Source: Conus ventricosus (Eukaryota > Mollusca > Gastropoda > Neogastropoda > Conidae). Taken from it: a DNA stretch of 64,000 nt. Location of the stretch: the NCBI GenBank assembly GCA_018398815.1, contig CM031595.1, positions 138,785,767 to 138,849,766 of the forward strand, in the 5' to 3' direction. A model generated the notes under the pieces. That model saw only the letters and a program-made list of their open reading frames with translations, was not told the origin of the DNA and ran no database searches. Below are positions 22,801 to 32,530 of the stretch, in pieces. Each line of letters begins with the position of its first letter. The first letter of the stretch is position 1. A program made the translations under genes and the position numbers.

Positions 22801-24063
22801 GAAGCAATATCTATCTTAGAATATTATATAAAGATGTTAGAACTGGACATTCAAAAAGAATATGTTGAATAGATAATGGAGACCACAAGCGCAATCTACA
22901 TCCTTAGAAAATTTGGTTTTCCACGAGTTTAAACGCATTTTATAAATAATACTGGACAACGATCTTTGACATAATACGCTTTCGTTTTTTGCAGGAAGTT
23001 TTTCATTGTTCATACAATTTTCTAATAGAGAACTGATTTCATGTTTATCCAATTTTAATTTACTATCTGGATTTTTCTAAGAGCACCCTCTTTTGCTAAT
23101 TTATCAGCTATTTCATTTCCATAGATACCACAATGGGATGGGATCCAGCAAAATTCACAAAAGTTCCTTTCGCCATAACGGAATGTATCATAAATTTTAT
23201 ATCAAAAATTAGGTCTTTCCTTACATTTGCATCCCAATTTCGTAAGCTACAAGTACAGATTTAGAGTCAACACAGATTAAAATGCTGTAAATTGCCACAT
23301 TAAGATCAGATATCCAAGATAAGGCCATAAGATTGCGTATAGTTCAGCAGTGAAAACTGAAAAGTTCCTTCCTAAACAAAATGATTTCTTTACTTTTAAA
23401 TTTGGAATTACAAATCCGCTCCTGTATAAGATTCTAAAACTGAACCATCCGTGTAGATTTTAAGATGATGTGGATATGTGTTTCAAAATGTTCTTTTGCT
23501 TCTATTGATATCAAATTGATATTATCTTCTTTTTTAAAGTAGTGTAATCTATATCAAAATTTGGAGAAATATGCTCCCATTGAGGAACCGTGGGCATAGT
23601 TGGGAGTTTTGAAATGGATGTAATATCGATGTCACATTTTCTAAATAAATCATCAGTATAATTTCGAATGGGCTGCAGGTAAGAAATATTCTGTGCCCTT
23701 TAGGAAAATCCGATTTGGAATCAAGAAATATTTCATTTTGTTACTGAATTTGATACAGAAAGACTTCTGGCTACATATTTTGGCTGTTGCTAGTTTGCGT
23801 TGATCATCAAGTGACAAGAGATTAGCTTCTTTATATGTTTTAAAAGTATTAGAATGCGCTGGAACACCAAGGGCTACTTTAATAGCTTTACTGTCTATAC
23901 TTTGTAACCGCTTAAGTAATGTTTGAGAAGCTGAAAAATATACTTCCTGTCCGTAAGTCAATTTTGATCGAACCAGACAAATAGAAAGATGCACAAGAGT
24001 TTGGATATCTTGACCCCAAGATTGTGCACTGATTATTTTTAGTAAAGATAGCCTTTGTCTGGC
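22800..24063 (-). pseudogene. I/Nimbus-like LINE, 3' part with RNase H (continues at 30861)
   Basis: Antisense remnant. The frame at 23653-23994 reads as the RT C-terminal domain (RSKLTYGQEVYFSAS, then SIDSKAIKVALGVP). Further left are frame-broken RNase H features: an EIYTDGS-like start near 23450 and CWIPSHCGIYGNEIADKLAK near 23080-23160, the classic His/Asn/Asp end of LINE RNase H. Carrying RNase H after RT points to the I/Nimbus or Jockey-related groups. It is cut at 24063 by an LTR element and resumes at 30861. Confidence 0.75.
24059..24063. repeat. Target-site duplication of LTR element 1, left
   Basis: ctggc, matched by ctggc at 30861-30865 immediately after the other LTR. Confidence 0.9.
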
Positions 24064-25461
24064 TGTCAGGACCGACCCCTGGAGGTCTGCCCTGACAGGA
24101 TCGGTCTAGGTGGGAGTGAAGGGAGTGACTGACCTCACACGCTCCGCAAGAGACCACGCAATAAAGATTACGATACAACACCCCATTTATTCACACCAGC
24201 AAAATAAACATTCCAACACACGCACCATGCACGATCACAATAAAGCACTCCAACGCACACAACATGCACAATCACGATCAAGCACTCCAACGCACACAAC
24301 ATGCACAATCACGATCAAGCGCTCCAGCGCGCACAACATGCACAATCACAATCAAGCACTCCACACCCACAACATGCACGATTATAAATAAATATTTCGC
24401 CATACGACGTACACGATCACAATTACAGCACTCCAGCACATATGACATATACACAATTATAAAGGAATATTCCCAGTATCCAATCCTTTCTCACACCATG
24501 GAGCGCGTCCACATCCCTGCCCCTGTCAAGTCCGCAGGGAGCACCCTGTCGCACTAGGTGCTCCGAGCCGGGCTGGTTCTCGCAGGGAGTCGCCCAAAGC
24601 CGACACCCTCGACTCCCAAGCGGGCAGTGAAGAGCGTGTCCCGGGGGGGGGGGGGGGGGGGGGACGTAGCTGTTACTGGAGGTCCTGGACGGGGCTCCAG
24701 GCCGGCCAGTCGAGACGGCGGGCTCCGCCTAGCAGTCCACGGTCCCGACCAAGGCGTGGCCTCGACCAGCGCGGGCACCATCCCGTCCGTGGTCTCAGCC
24801 AGAACGTGGCCTCGACCAGCACGTGGCACCATCCAGTTCGTGCTCCAGGTGAAGCCCCCGGGAGGGGGAGGACGTAGCAGCTACCCGTGGGTGACCCCCG
24901 AAGAGGCGGGTCAAAGGACTCTCTCTACCCTCTGTCCAGTCGAGAGGACAGAGGCGAAGATGCGGAAACAGAAGAATGATGTCCCTCTCCTACAGGCCGA
25001 CTGCAGGAATTGAAAGTACTGACTGTACTCTCGATGATAAGGTAAAGAACCAGGACTGGAGCAGGCGCCCCCAGAGACATCTTCCGCTCGAGTGAAGAGC
25101 TAACCTCCCTCAGCAATGGCGGCCAACATGCCATGCTGCGTCACAGAGTGAGCATACTTCAAACTAAAGAAACGAAGCACGTGCGACAGGTAAAAAGACA
25201 GGCGAGAGGCCGATAGACAGAAAGTTCGAGAGAAAGGTACCGGCCACGCCGTGAACTTGCAGGATGAATAGCACGGGCGTGGAATTAGAGAGAGAGAGAA
25301 GAAAGCAAACCGAAGTGAGCTGAACCACACCAAGGTGGCAACTGCACTACAAGCCACCCTAAGGGACGGATACACGACAACAGCAACGACAATAAACAAA
25401 TAAGTAATTCCGCCACCCTAGGTGGGTCGAACGTCGTAGGCCTCGTGACAAACTCGTGACA
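24064..25461 (-). repeat. LTR of element 1 (3' LTR in element orientation)
   Basis: 1398 bp from tgtcaggaccgacccc to ctcgtgaca. Almost identical to 29466-30860; most differences are single-base indels and the length of an internal G run (21 versus 13). Contains an AC-rich array with repeated 'acaacatgcacaatcac' units near 24200-24400. Just inside the element, 25462-25470 reads on the element strand as a purine-rich aaggggggtt, a likely polypurine tract. Confidence 0.95.
24643..24663. repeat. Poly(G) tract of 21 inside LTR
   Basis: The sister LTR has 13 G at 30048-30060, so the run length is unstable or uncertain. Confidence 0.9.
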
Positions 25462-25829
25462 AACCCCCCTTCTAAAAGCATCTGTTTTCTCTGAGATACA
25501 GTGCTCCTTTGAACCTTGTCGCATGTGCAACTTCACAACAATGGGACCGAACCCAACTCTCTGTGATCGACAGAGTACGATGAATCCAATACAAACATTC
25601 CACGATAGAATCACACGGGGAAATACATAATACTACATTTATCAAACACTAAGCAAACCTCCAACCATGAAAGTGACAATCCGAACCATTGGTGATTCAT
25701 TACCGTTAACCTCACTGAAGTGACAACTGTCACTACACCTGATACAGAGACCAAAAAGGGATATAACCCTGGTGAGGGGGAAGTGTCCCTCTGACTGATT
25801 TCCAATATGCTAACTACGGAGCTCGGCTA

Positions 25830-26000
25830 AGATAGTCAGCATCCGTATTACAGGAACCCTTGATATGACGGAAAGTGAACGCATGACTCTGCAGCTCCAC
25901 TGCCTAACTCATGAGTCGATGACTGACTGGCCGGATCCGTCCAAGCACTGGAGAGGATGATGATCGCTCTCCAGTACAAACTTCCGGCCGTACTTCTTCT
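25830..26000 (-). pseudogene. RNase H fragment of LTR element 1
   Basis: Starts KYGRKFVLESDHHPLQ at about 25990 and, after a stop and a frame change, ends with the typical HIKGSCNTDADYLSR motif near 25820-25870. This is the C-terminal third of a Ty3/gypsy-type RNase H, whose catalytic N-terminal part is missing. It follows the integrase core with no intervening RT. Confidence 0.75.
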
Positions 26001-26004
26001 TGGG

Positions 26005-26600
26005 CACGCCAGTGCGCGTCCAAATCTGCCTGAGAGATTCAGCAACAGTAGGGGCATCGATAGTCCTAAGCGGGACAGCCTCTGGGTATCGACTCGCAGA
26101 ATTCTACCACTACCGAAGTGTAGCGGTGACCGCGGTCGGATGGAGGATTAATGGGTCCCACCAGGTCAACCCCAACCTTGCTGAAGGGCTCCCCAACTAG
26201 AGGCAACGACCCTAGGGAACACGCTTCAAGCGACCCCTAGGCGTTGTCCGCTGGCAGACATCGCAACTGCGGCAGTACTGCCTAACCTGTGAGTTCATCC
26301 CTGGCCAAAAGAAGTCTTGTCTTACCCGCTCGAGAGTCCGCTTGAGCCCATATGACCTGCCATGGGGGAATCGTGGGCCTGCCGGAGGACAGACTCTCTC
26401 AGGCTTTGGGGGACCACAAGCTGCTTGGCCACACGATCTGCCTGGGTGAAAACCCTAAAGAGGAATCCCCTTGTGGAGCTTGAAGCTAAACCTTGGCGTG
26501 TCGGGCCGACTGAGCGGGACGATCCACAAGTTCTCGTAGGCGTTGGACATCCAAGTCCCTGGCCTGAAGACGGATAATGCTAGCAGGATCGGCCCTTGCC
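26005..26600 (-). pseudogene. Integrase fragment of LTR element 1
   Basis: Antisense frames give the HHCC-type N-terminal region (QAHDSPMAGHMG near 26360, then CRSCDVCQRTTPRGR near 26250) and the start of the catalytic core (VGVDLVGPI with the first catalytic Asp near 26165). The reading then reaches a GVPKK segment at about 26000, where the core is cut before the second Asp and joined to RNase H. Stops and indels interrupt it. Confidence 0.75.
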
Positions 26601-26749
26601 AGAACCTCGTTAGAGATCGGCTGAAGAACGGACGCAATTCCTGTGCCTGCTTCCTAGCTTTGGCGCGTGTGGTGACTCCCACACACGCCTGTACGGCAGA
26701 TCCGTAGACACGGACTGACTGCGTCCGTCTGCGAAGGTGATCGTATTCC

Positions 26750-27034
26750 CTACGATAAGGGAATACAGAGGTCGCTCCACCGCGATGGCCCATACTTCGC
26801 CACAGAAGTAGGGGGTGGAGATAGGAATAAGTACAGAAGGACGGGTGGAGGTAAAACCAGCCTCCAACCCGCACACATCGTAACTGGCGCCCCGCCGGCC
26901 TCAGGGGAAACTAAATCCTTATCCACAAAGAGCGTTGATGCTCCCGAATCCCTGATGGTGTCGACCAAGGAGGAACCAACAACAGAGAGAAACACTGGGC
27001 ACTCTGAATCACCCGAAGCTGGGATGGAACCCAC
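26750..27034 (-). pseudogene. Retropepsin-like protease region of LTR element 1
   Basis: Frame with IRDSGASTLFVDKDLV, where DSG is the expected Asp-Ser/Thr-Gly catalytic motif at about 26936-26950. A following frame carries CGEVWAIAVERPLYSL, a segment usually found after the protease flap in these elements. Frame differs from gag, so either a programmed shift or an indel separates them. Confidence 0.65.
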
Positions 27035-28370
27035 GTTAGCCGAGGCACGAGACGTTGGAAAGGACCAGCCCCACGACTACCAGCGGCTTTAGGACAATCT
27101 TTCCTAATGTGGCCAGGACGACCACAAAGAAAACAAAATCGGGGTGCTGAGGTCCCCGATGAACTGCCTGCCTTGTTCACGAGTCCCACTAGCGGTTGTC
27201 GGCGCCTTATTGCTATTAAATCCTGTGGAGGGCTTCCTCTCCGTATCTGGGCGATGCCCATAAGCCCTGCGAGCTTCAGCAAACACCTCAGCTGTGTGAA
27301 TCGCAGCCGCGAAATCCTGAGGTGCTGTCCGCCTATCCGGATCCTCAACTCTGGGGACACAGTGTTGGTGAGCTGTTCAATGAGGATCAGATCCTCCAGC
27401 CCAACTTAGCTAACTGACGCCAGTACCCTAGCGTCTTGCGCAGCCTATCACCAAACTGCACGAAGGTCTCATCATTATTCTTCTTCATGGACCTAAACTT
27501 CCTCCTGTAGTCTCTGGGGTAAGGTGGAAACGCTTACGCAGAGCCAACTGCATGTCTGCATAAGATGCACCTTCATTTAGAGTGAGCACACACTCCCTTG
27601 CAGCACCAATAATCCAGAAAAAAGGTGCATAGCCTTTTGCTCCTCAGACAATTGGTATGAACAAGCAACCTTGTCGAAATGCTCTAAGAAACATATCAAT
27701 GTCCTCACTAGGTCTGAACTCTGGAAGCTTTAACTTTGGGCCTCTAACTCTATCACCTGCCTGGTGATTAACCCCCTGGTTTACAGAAGCGGAGGCCGCG
27801 AAAGAAGTTGTTCCATCTCCTCCCTAACGCAGAGCCTCCATCCTGTCTAGTTCTTCCCTACGGAGGGCTTCCTGCCTGTCAGCCTCTTCCCTACGCCGAT
27901 CCTCCTGTCTGGCAGCCTCCTCCCTACGCTGAGCCTCCTGTCTAGCAGCCTCCTCCCTACGCTGAGCAGCCTCCTCCTACGCTGAGCCTCCTGTCTAGCA
28001 CTCCTCTCCTACGCTGAGCAGCCTCCTCCCTACGCTGAGCAGCCTCTTCCTTACGAAGGGCCTCCTGTCGGGCAGCCTCTTCTCTGCGCAGCATAGGCCT
28101 CTTCCCTATGCATAATCTCCTGTCTGTCAGTCTCCTCTCTGCGCAGAGCCTCCTGTCTAGCGGCCTCCTCTCTACGCTCTTCCCTACGCAGAGCTTCCTG
28201 CCTAGCAGCCTCTTCACTACGTAGGGCTTCCTGCCTAGCAACCTCTTCCCTACGTAGGCTTCCTGCCTAGCAACCTCTTCCCTACGTTGGGCCTCATCCT
28301 CCCGTCGCTGTCGCTCTAGAAACATCAGGACGGAAGTGATGTCCTGGGCGGGGTTCACCACTCCCGACAC
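27030..28370 (-). pseudogene. gag-like protein of LTR element 1
   Basis: A plausible start is ATG at 28370 (MSGVVNPAQDITSVLMFLE). It is followed by a long Arg/Glu-rich coiled-coil repeat (RREEAARQEA type) over about 27840-28320, a decayed middle, and a CCHC zinc knuckle, CFLCGRPGHIRKDC, at about 27094-27135. Gag packages the element RNA. Several single-base breaks scatter the protein over frames. The repeat region is itself a minisatellite of ~30-bp units. Confidence 0.75.
27840..28320 (-). repeat. Coding minisatellite in gag of element 1
   Basis: Forward-strand units such as cctccctacgctgagc and ctcctgtctagcag recur about every 30-33 bases and encode Glu/Arg-rich heptad-like repeats on the minus strand. 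Confidence 0.85.
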
Positions 28371-28861
28371 GGGAGGATGATCCGTCTGACCCGTCCCTGG
28401 GTCTCGACTTTCCCATAAGGAAAGTCTTCTGGGGCATGCCCCTTACGAGGGGAAGCCTGGAGAGGAGAAGGTTTCGGTCTCTGCGACTCAACAGAAGCCC
28501 ACAGTTGCTTCGCTATACTCTGACGCTTCCGAGCGGAAGTGCCAGTCGGGGTCTCGACAGGGAGACCCCCCAGCGAAGAGGTAGTAAAGTACTCACTGGG
28601 CTACCTGCTACAGCACTGGAATAGGTAGAAGTTACCGTAGTCGAAGTACTAGTACTAATAGTAGGACTACAGTAACATTTTGAATACCCTTCTTCTTCGA
28701 CGCCCGCGTCGCCATACCACCAGCGCCGACGTCGCCATGACAACAATATCCTACAGTTTTCCAAATACAGGGAAAAACAATTCCACTAGAAAAAAAAAAC
28801 AAATATTTTAGGGGCGTGTGTATATGTGTGTATGTGTGTGTGTGCGTGTGTGCGGACAAGT

Positions 28862-29045
28862 TCCGGCTGCTCCCACTCTGGCAACACCGCGCTCTTACAG
28901 CACGAGCAACAGTGCGGTGGGGCTCACCGAAAAAAAAAAAAAAAAAAAACTATTGTCCGGCTGCCCCCACTCTGGCAACACCGCGCTCTACAGCACGAGC
29001 AACAGTGCGGTGGGGCTGGCCGGAAAAAAAAAAAAAAAAAAAACC
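28862..29045. repeat. Tandem duplication in element 1 leader, ~107 bp
   Basis: Two units begin with 'ccactctggcaacaccgcgc', share 'cagcacgagcaacagtgcgg', and each ends in a ~20-base A run. They lie between primer-binding site and gag. Confidence 0.9.
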
Positions 29046-29443
29046 TAGCAGAACGGAATCCGGAGAGAGGAAAAAAAAAAAACACTAGCGTCCGATGCAC
29101 CCCCCTGTACTCAACAACCTGGTAGAGAGAAAAAAAACAAGAACTGGCTAAATACAACACAGGAATGGAAGACTGAGCGGCAACAGAAGGGCAAGACTTA
29201 CGGCCGTACCTGCGTGAGGTACCCGCGGAAGGAGGTCTGGACGCGGTCGACTCCCCTTGGTCTCACCTCGACTCCCGAGTCACGCCGGATGTTCCCTCAG
29301 GCCACAACAAGACTCCCTTCACGCTAGAGTCACCCAGCCAACCACCCACGAACAAACACGACAAACTGACTAAACATATACAAAACAGACAAAACTAAAC
29401 AGGTACTCTGCGAAACGAGAGAGAGACAGCCAGAGCCCTTCAC

Positions 29444-29461
29444 ATCCCGGACGAGCCCCCA
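29444..29461 (-). promoter_or_regulatory. Primer-binding site matching tRNA-Pro
   Basis: On the element strand the 18 bases TGGGGGCTCGTCCGGGAT start 4 bases after the 5' LTR. This equals the complement of the 3' end of animal tRNA-Pro, the primer also used by murine leukaemia-type retroviruses. It fixes the element orientation as minus. Confidence 0.92.
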
Positions 29462-29465
29462 CAAT

Positions 29466-30860
29466 TGTCAGGACCGACCCCTGGAGGTCTGCCCTGACAG
29501 GATCGGTCTAGGTGGGAGTGAAGGGAGTGACTGACCTCACTACGCTCCGCAAGAGACCACGCAATAAAGATTACGATACAACACCCCATTTATTCCACAC
29601 CAGCAAAATAAACATTCCAACACACGCACCATGCACGATCACAATAAAGCACTCCAACGCACACAACATGCACAATCACGATCAAGCACTCCAACGCACA
29701 CAACATGCACAATCACGATCAAGGCGCTCCAGCGCGCACAACATGCACAATCACAATCAAGCACTCCCACACCCACAACATGCACGATTATAAATAAATA
29801 TTTCGCCATAGCGACGTACACGATCACAATACAGCACTCCAGCACATATGACATATACACAATTATAAAGGAATATTCCCAGTATCAATCCTTTCTCACA
29901 CCATGGAGCGCGTCCACATCCCTGCCCCTGTCAAGTCTGCAGGGAGCACCCTGTCGCACTAGGTGCTCCGAGCCGGGCTGGTTCTCGCAGGGAGTCGCCC
30001 AAAGCCGACACCCTCGACTCCCAAGCGGGCAGTGAAGAGCGTGTCCCGGGGGGGGGGGGGACGTACTGTGTTACTGGAGGTCCTGGACGGGGCTCCAGGC
30101 CGGCCAGTCGAGACGGCGGGCTCCCCTAGCAGTCCACGGTCCCGACCAAGGCGTGGCCTCGACCGAGCGCGTGGCACCATCCCGTCCGTGGTCTCAGCCA
30201 GAACGTGGCCTCGACCAGCACGTGGCACCACCAGTTCGTGCTCCAGGGAGAAGCCCCCGGGAGGGGGGAGACGTAGCAGCTACCCGTGGGTGACCCCGAA
30301 GAGGCGGTCAAAGGACTCTCTCTACCCTCTGTCCAGTCGAGAGACAGAGGCGAAGATGCGGAAACAGAAGAAATGATGTCCCTCTCCTACAGGCCGACTG
30401 CAGGAATTGAAAGTACTGACTGTACTCTCGATGATAAGGTAAAGAACCAGGACTGGAGCAGGCGCCCCAGAGACATCTTCCGCTCGAGTGAAGAGCTAAC
30501 CTCCCTCAGCAATGGCGGCCAACATGCCATGCTGCGTCACAGAGTGAGCATACTTCAAACTAAAAGAAACGAAGCACGTGCGACAGGTAAAAAGACAGGC
30601 GAGAGGCCGATAGACAGAAAGTTCGAGAGAAAGGTACCGGCCACCCGTGAACTTGCAGGATGAATAGCACGGGCGTGTGAATTAGAGAGAGAGAGAGAGA
30701 AAGCAAACCGAAGTTGAGCTGAACCACACCAAGGTGCAACTGCACCACAAGCCACCCTAAGGGACGGATACACGACAACAGCAACGACAATAAACAAATA
30801 AGTAATTCCGCCACCCTAGGTGGGGTCGAACGTCGTAGGCCTCGTGACAAACTCGTGACA
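29466..30860 (-). repeat. LTR of element 1 (5' LTR in element orientation)
   Basis: 1395 bp, TG to CA, the near-twin of 24064-25461. Followed at 30861-30865 by the ctggc target duplication. Confidence 0.95.
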
Positions 30861-31090
30861 CTGGCATTGTTTATAAGATATTCAATATGGAATCTTCAGT
30901 TTAATTTTGGAGTGAAATGAACACCTAAAAATTTAACATTATTGGAATATTGAAGAGTTTATTTTCCAGCACAAGTTGCGGCAAAACTTTGATTTTTACC
31001 ATTGTTAAATAACATAATTGTGTCTTTTCTCCTGATAGTTCCAGTCCATTTTCATTCATATATTTACTTATGACGTACTTCAACACTCAT
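30861..31090 (-). pseudogene. I/Nimbus-like LINE, 5' continuation (RT palm end)
   Basis: Antisense reading gives YMNENGLELSGEKTQ and a KFLGV-like block, the RT segment that precedes the part at 22800-24063. Together the two pieces make one LINE fragment split by LTR element 1. It ends near a poly(C) of 16 at 31102-31117. Confidence 0.75.
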
Positions 31091-31205
31091 CCACACCTAC
31101 ACCCCCCCCCCCCCCCCAAATTATTTATGGAAAAATGGCTGTTGTATTGCCGAAAGTGATTGTTCTATTTTGTTTTATTGTGCAACGCGGCAATGTCAGC
31201 CTGCC

Positions 31206-31565
31206 CATCGACATGGGGTCACAACGACATTGGGTCACATCGACGTTGGGTCACAACGACATTGGGTCACATCGACATGGGGTCACAACGACATTGGGTC
31301 ACATCGACATGGGGTCACAACGACATTGGGTCACATCGACATTGGGTCACATCGACATTGGGTCACATCAACATTGGGTCACAACGACATTGGTCACATC
31401 GACATGGGTCACAACGACATGGGGTCACGTCGACATGGGGTCACAACGACATGGGGTCACAATGACATGGGGTCACATTGACACTGGGTCACAACGACAT
31501 TGGGTCACATCGACATTGGGTCACATCGACATGGGGTCACAACGACATTGGGTCACATCGACATG
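31206..31565. repeat. 15-bp minisatellite, sense orientation
   Basis: About 24 units of gacatggggtcacaa or gacattgggtcacat type. Same unit as 18942-19240 in the opposite orientation. Confidence 0.97.
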
Positions 31566-31794
31566 ACCCCCCAATGATAACGGCATCAACGAACAGAGGC
31601 GCTAAACCATCAATCAGCGCATACCGACCATATTGTGAAGATCGGCTGGCATCGCTGGTTAAGAAAGCTGCTTGATGGCATGAGGATCTACGGAAACGAC
31701 CCGGAGGAGAGTATATGAAGCGGACCAGTCAAACCTTCTGTCAAGAAGAGCTGACCCGCTGATGAAACTTCTCTCCTCCAAGACCGCCTCACGG

Positions 31795-32530
31795 ATTGGA
31801 GTATGGAATATACGAACAATGTACGAAACTGGAAGAGCAGCTCAGGTGGCTAGAGAGATGGACAATACAGGCTGGAGATACTCGGACTGAGTGAGGTGAG
31901 ATGGACGTCATCAGGGAAAAAGTCACCTTAGCATCGGGCCACCAACTGCTGTATTCAGGACCGCCGATGAGGGGGTGTGTACAGAAATGGAGTTGGACTC
32001 ATGTTGACCAAGAAAGCAAGCAAGAGCCTGATGGATGGGAACCGGCAACGAGCGAATACTACAGCTAGATTCTTCTCAAAGTTTCAGAAGGTCAGCATAG
32101 TACAGTGCTAACGCCCAACCAACGTGGCTGAAGAAGACACCAAAGAAGAATTTTACCAACAACTACAAGCTGTACTGGATAAGTTGCCCAGAAGAGATGT
32201 CATCATAGTGATGGGAGATATGAATGCCAAAGTTGGCGTGACAATAGTGGCAGAGAACATGTGATGGGAACAGAAGGACTGGGTACAAATCAACGAAAAC
32301 GGAGAACTTTTTACTAACTTCTGTGAAATGAACGACCTCATCATCGGAGGAACAGTTTTTCCCACACCGCAGATAAACAAAGTGACATGGAGATCACCAG
32401 ACCTGAGCACTGAAAACCAAATAGACCACTTCACGATCTCAAGGAGATGGAGACGGACCCTACAAGACGTGAAGGCATGCAGGGTGCAGATGTGGGATCA
32501 GATCACATACTTCTGGTGGGCAAGCTGAAG
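31795..32530 (+). pseudogene. Endonuclease region of the RTE-like LINE
   Basis: Frame-broken translation shows a WNIRTMYETGRAAQV-like start near 31802, LGLSEVRWTSSG near 31885, VIIVMGDMNAKVG near 32205 and ADVGSDHILLVGKL near 32485. The Asp/Asn and His residues of APE-type endonucleases are recognisable. At least five indels or stops interrupt it. Confidence 0.8.

Larger units (their letters stand above)
24064..30860 (-). mobile_element. LTR retrotransposon 1, Gmr1-type Ty3/gypsy relative lacking RT
   Basis: A complete structural unit: 5-bp CTGGC duplications, two ~1.4-kb LTRs beginning TG and ending CA, an antisense internal region with primer-binding site, gag with zinc knuckle, protease, integrase and a short RNase H remnant. 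Integrase lies upstream of RNase H, as in Gmr1-type elements and unlike most Ty3/gypsy elements. No RT is seen: the integrase core runs directly into RNase H near 25990. It probably depends on proteins made elsewhere, or is a dead deletion copy. It interrupts an I/Nimbus-like LINE. Confidence 0.9.
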
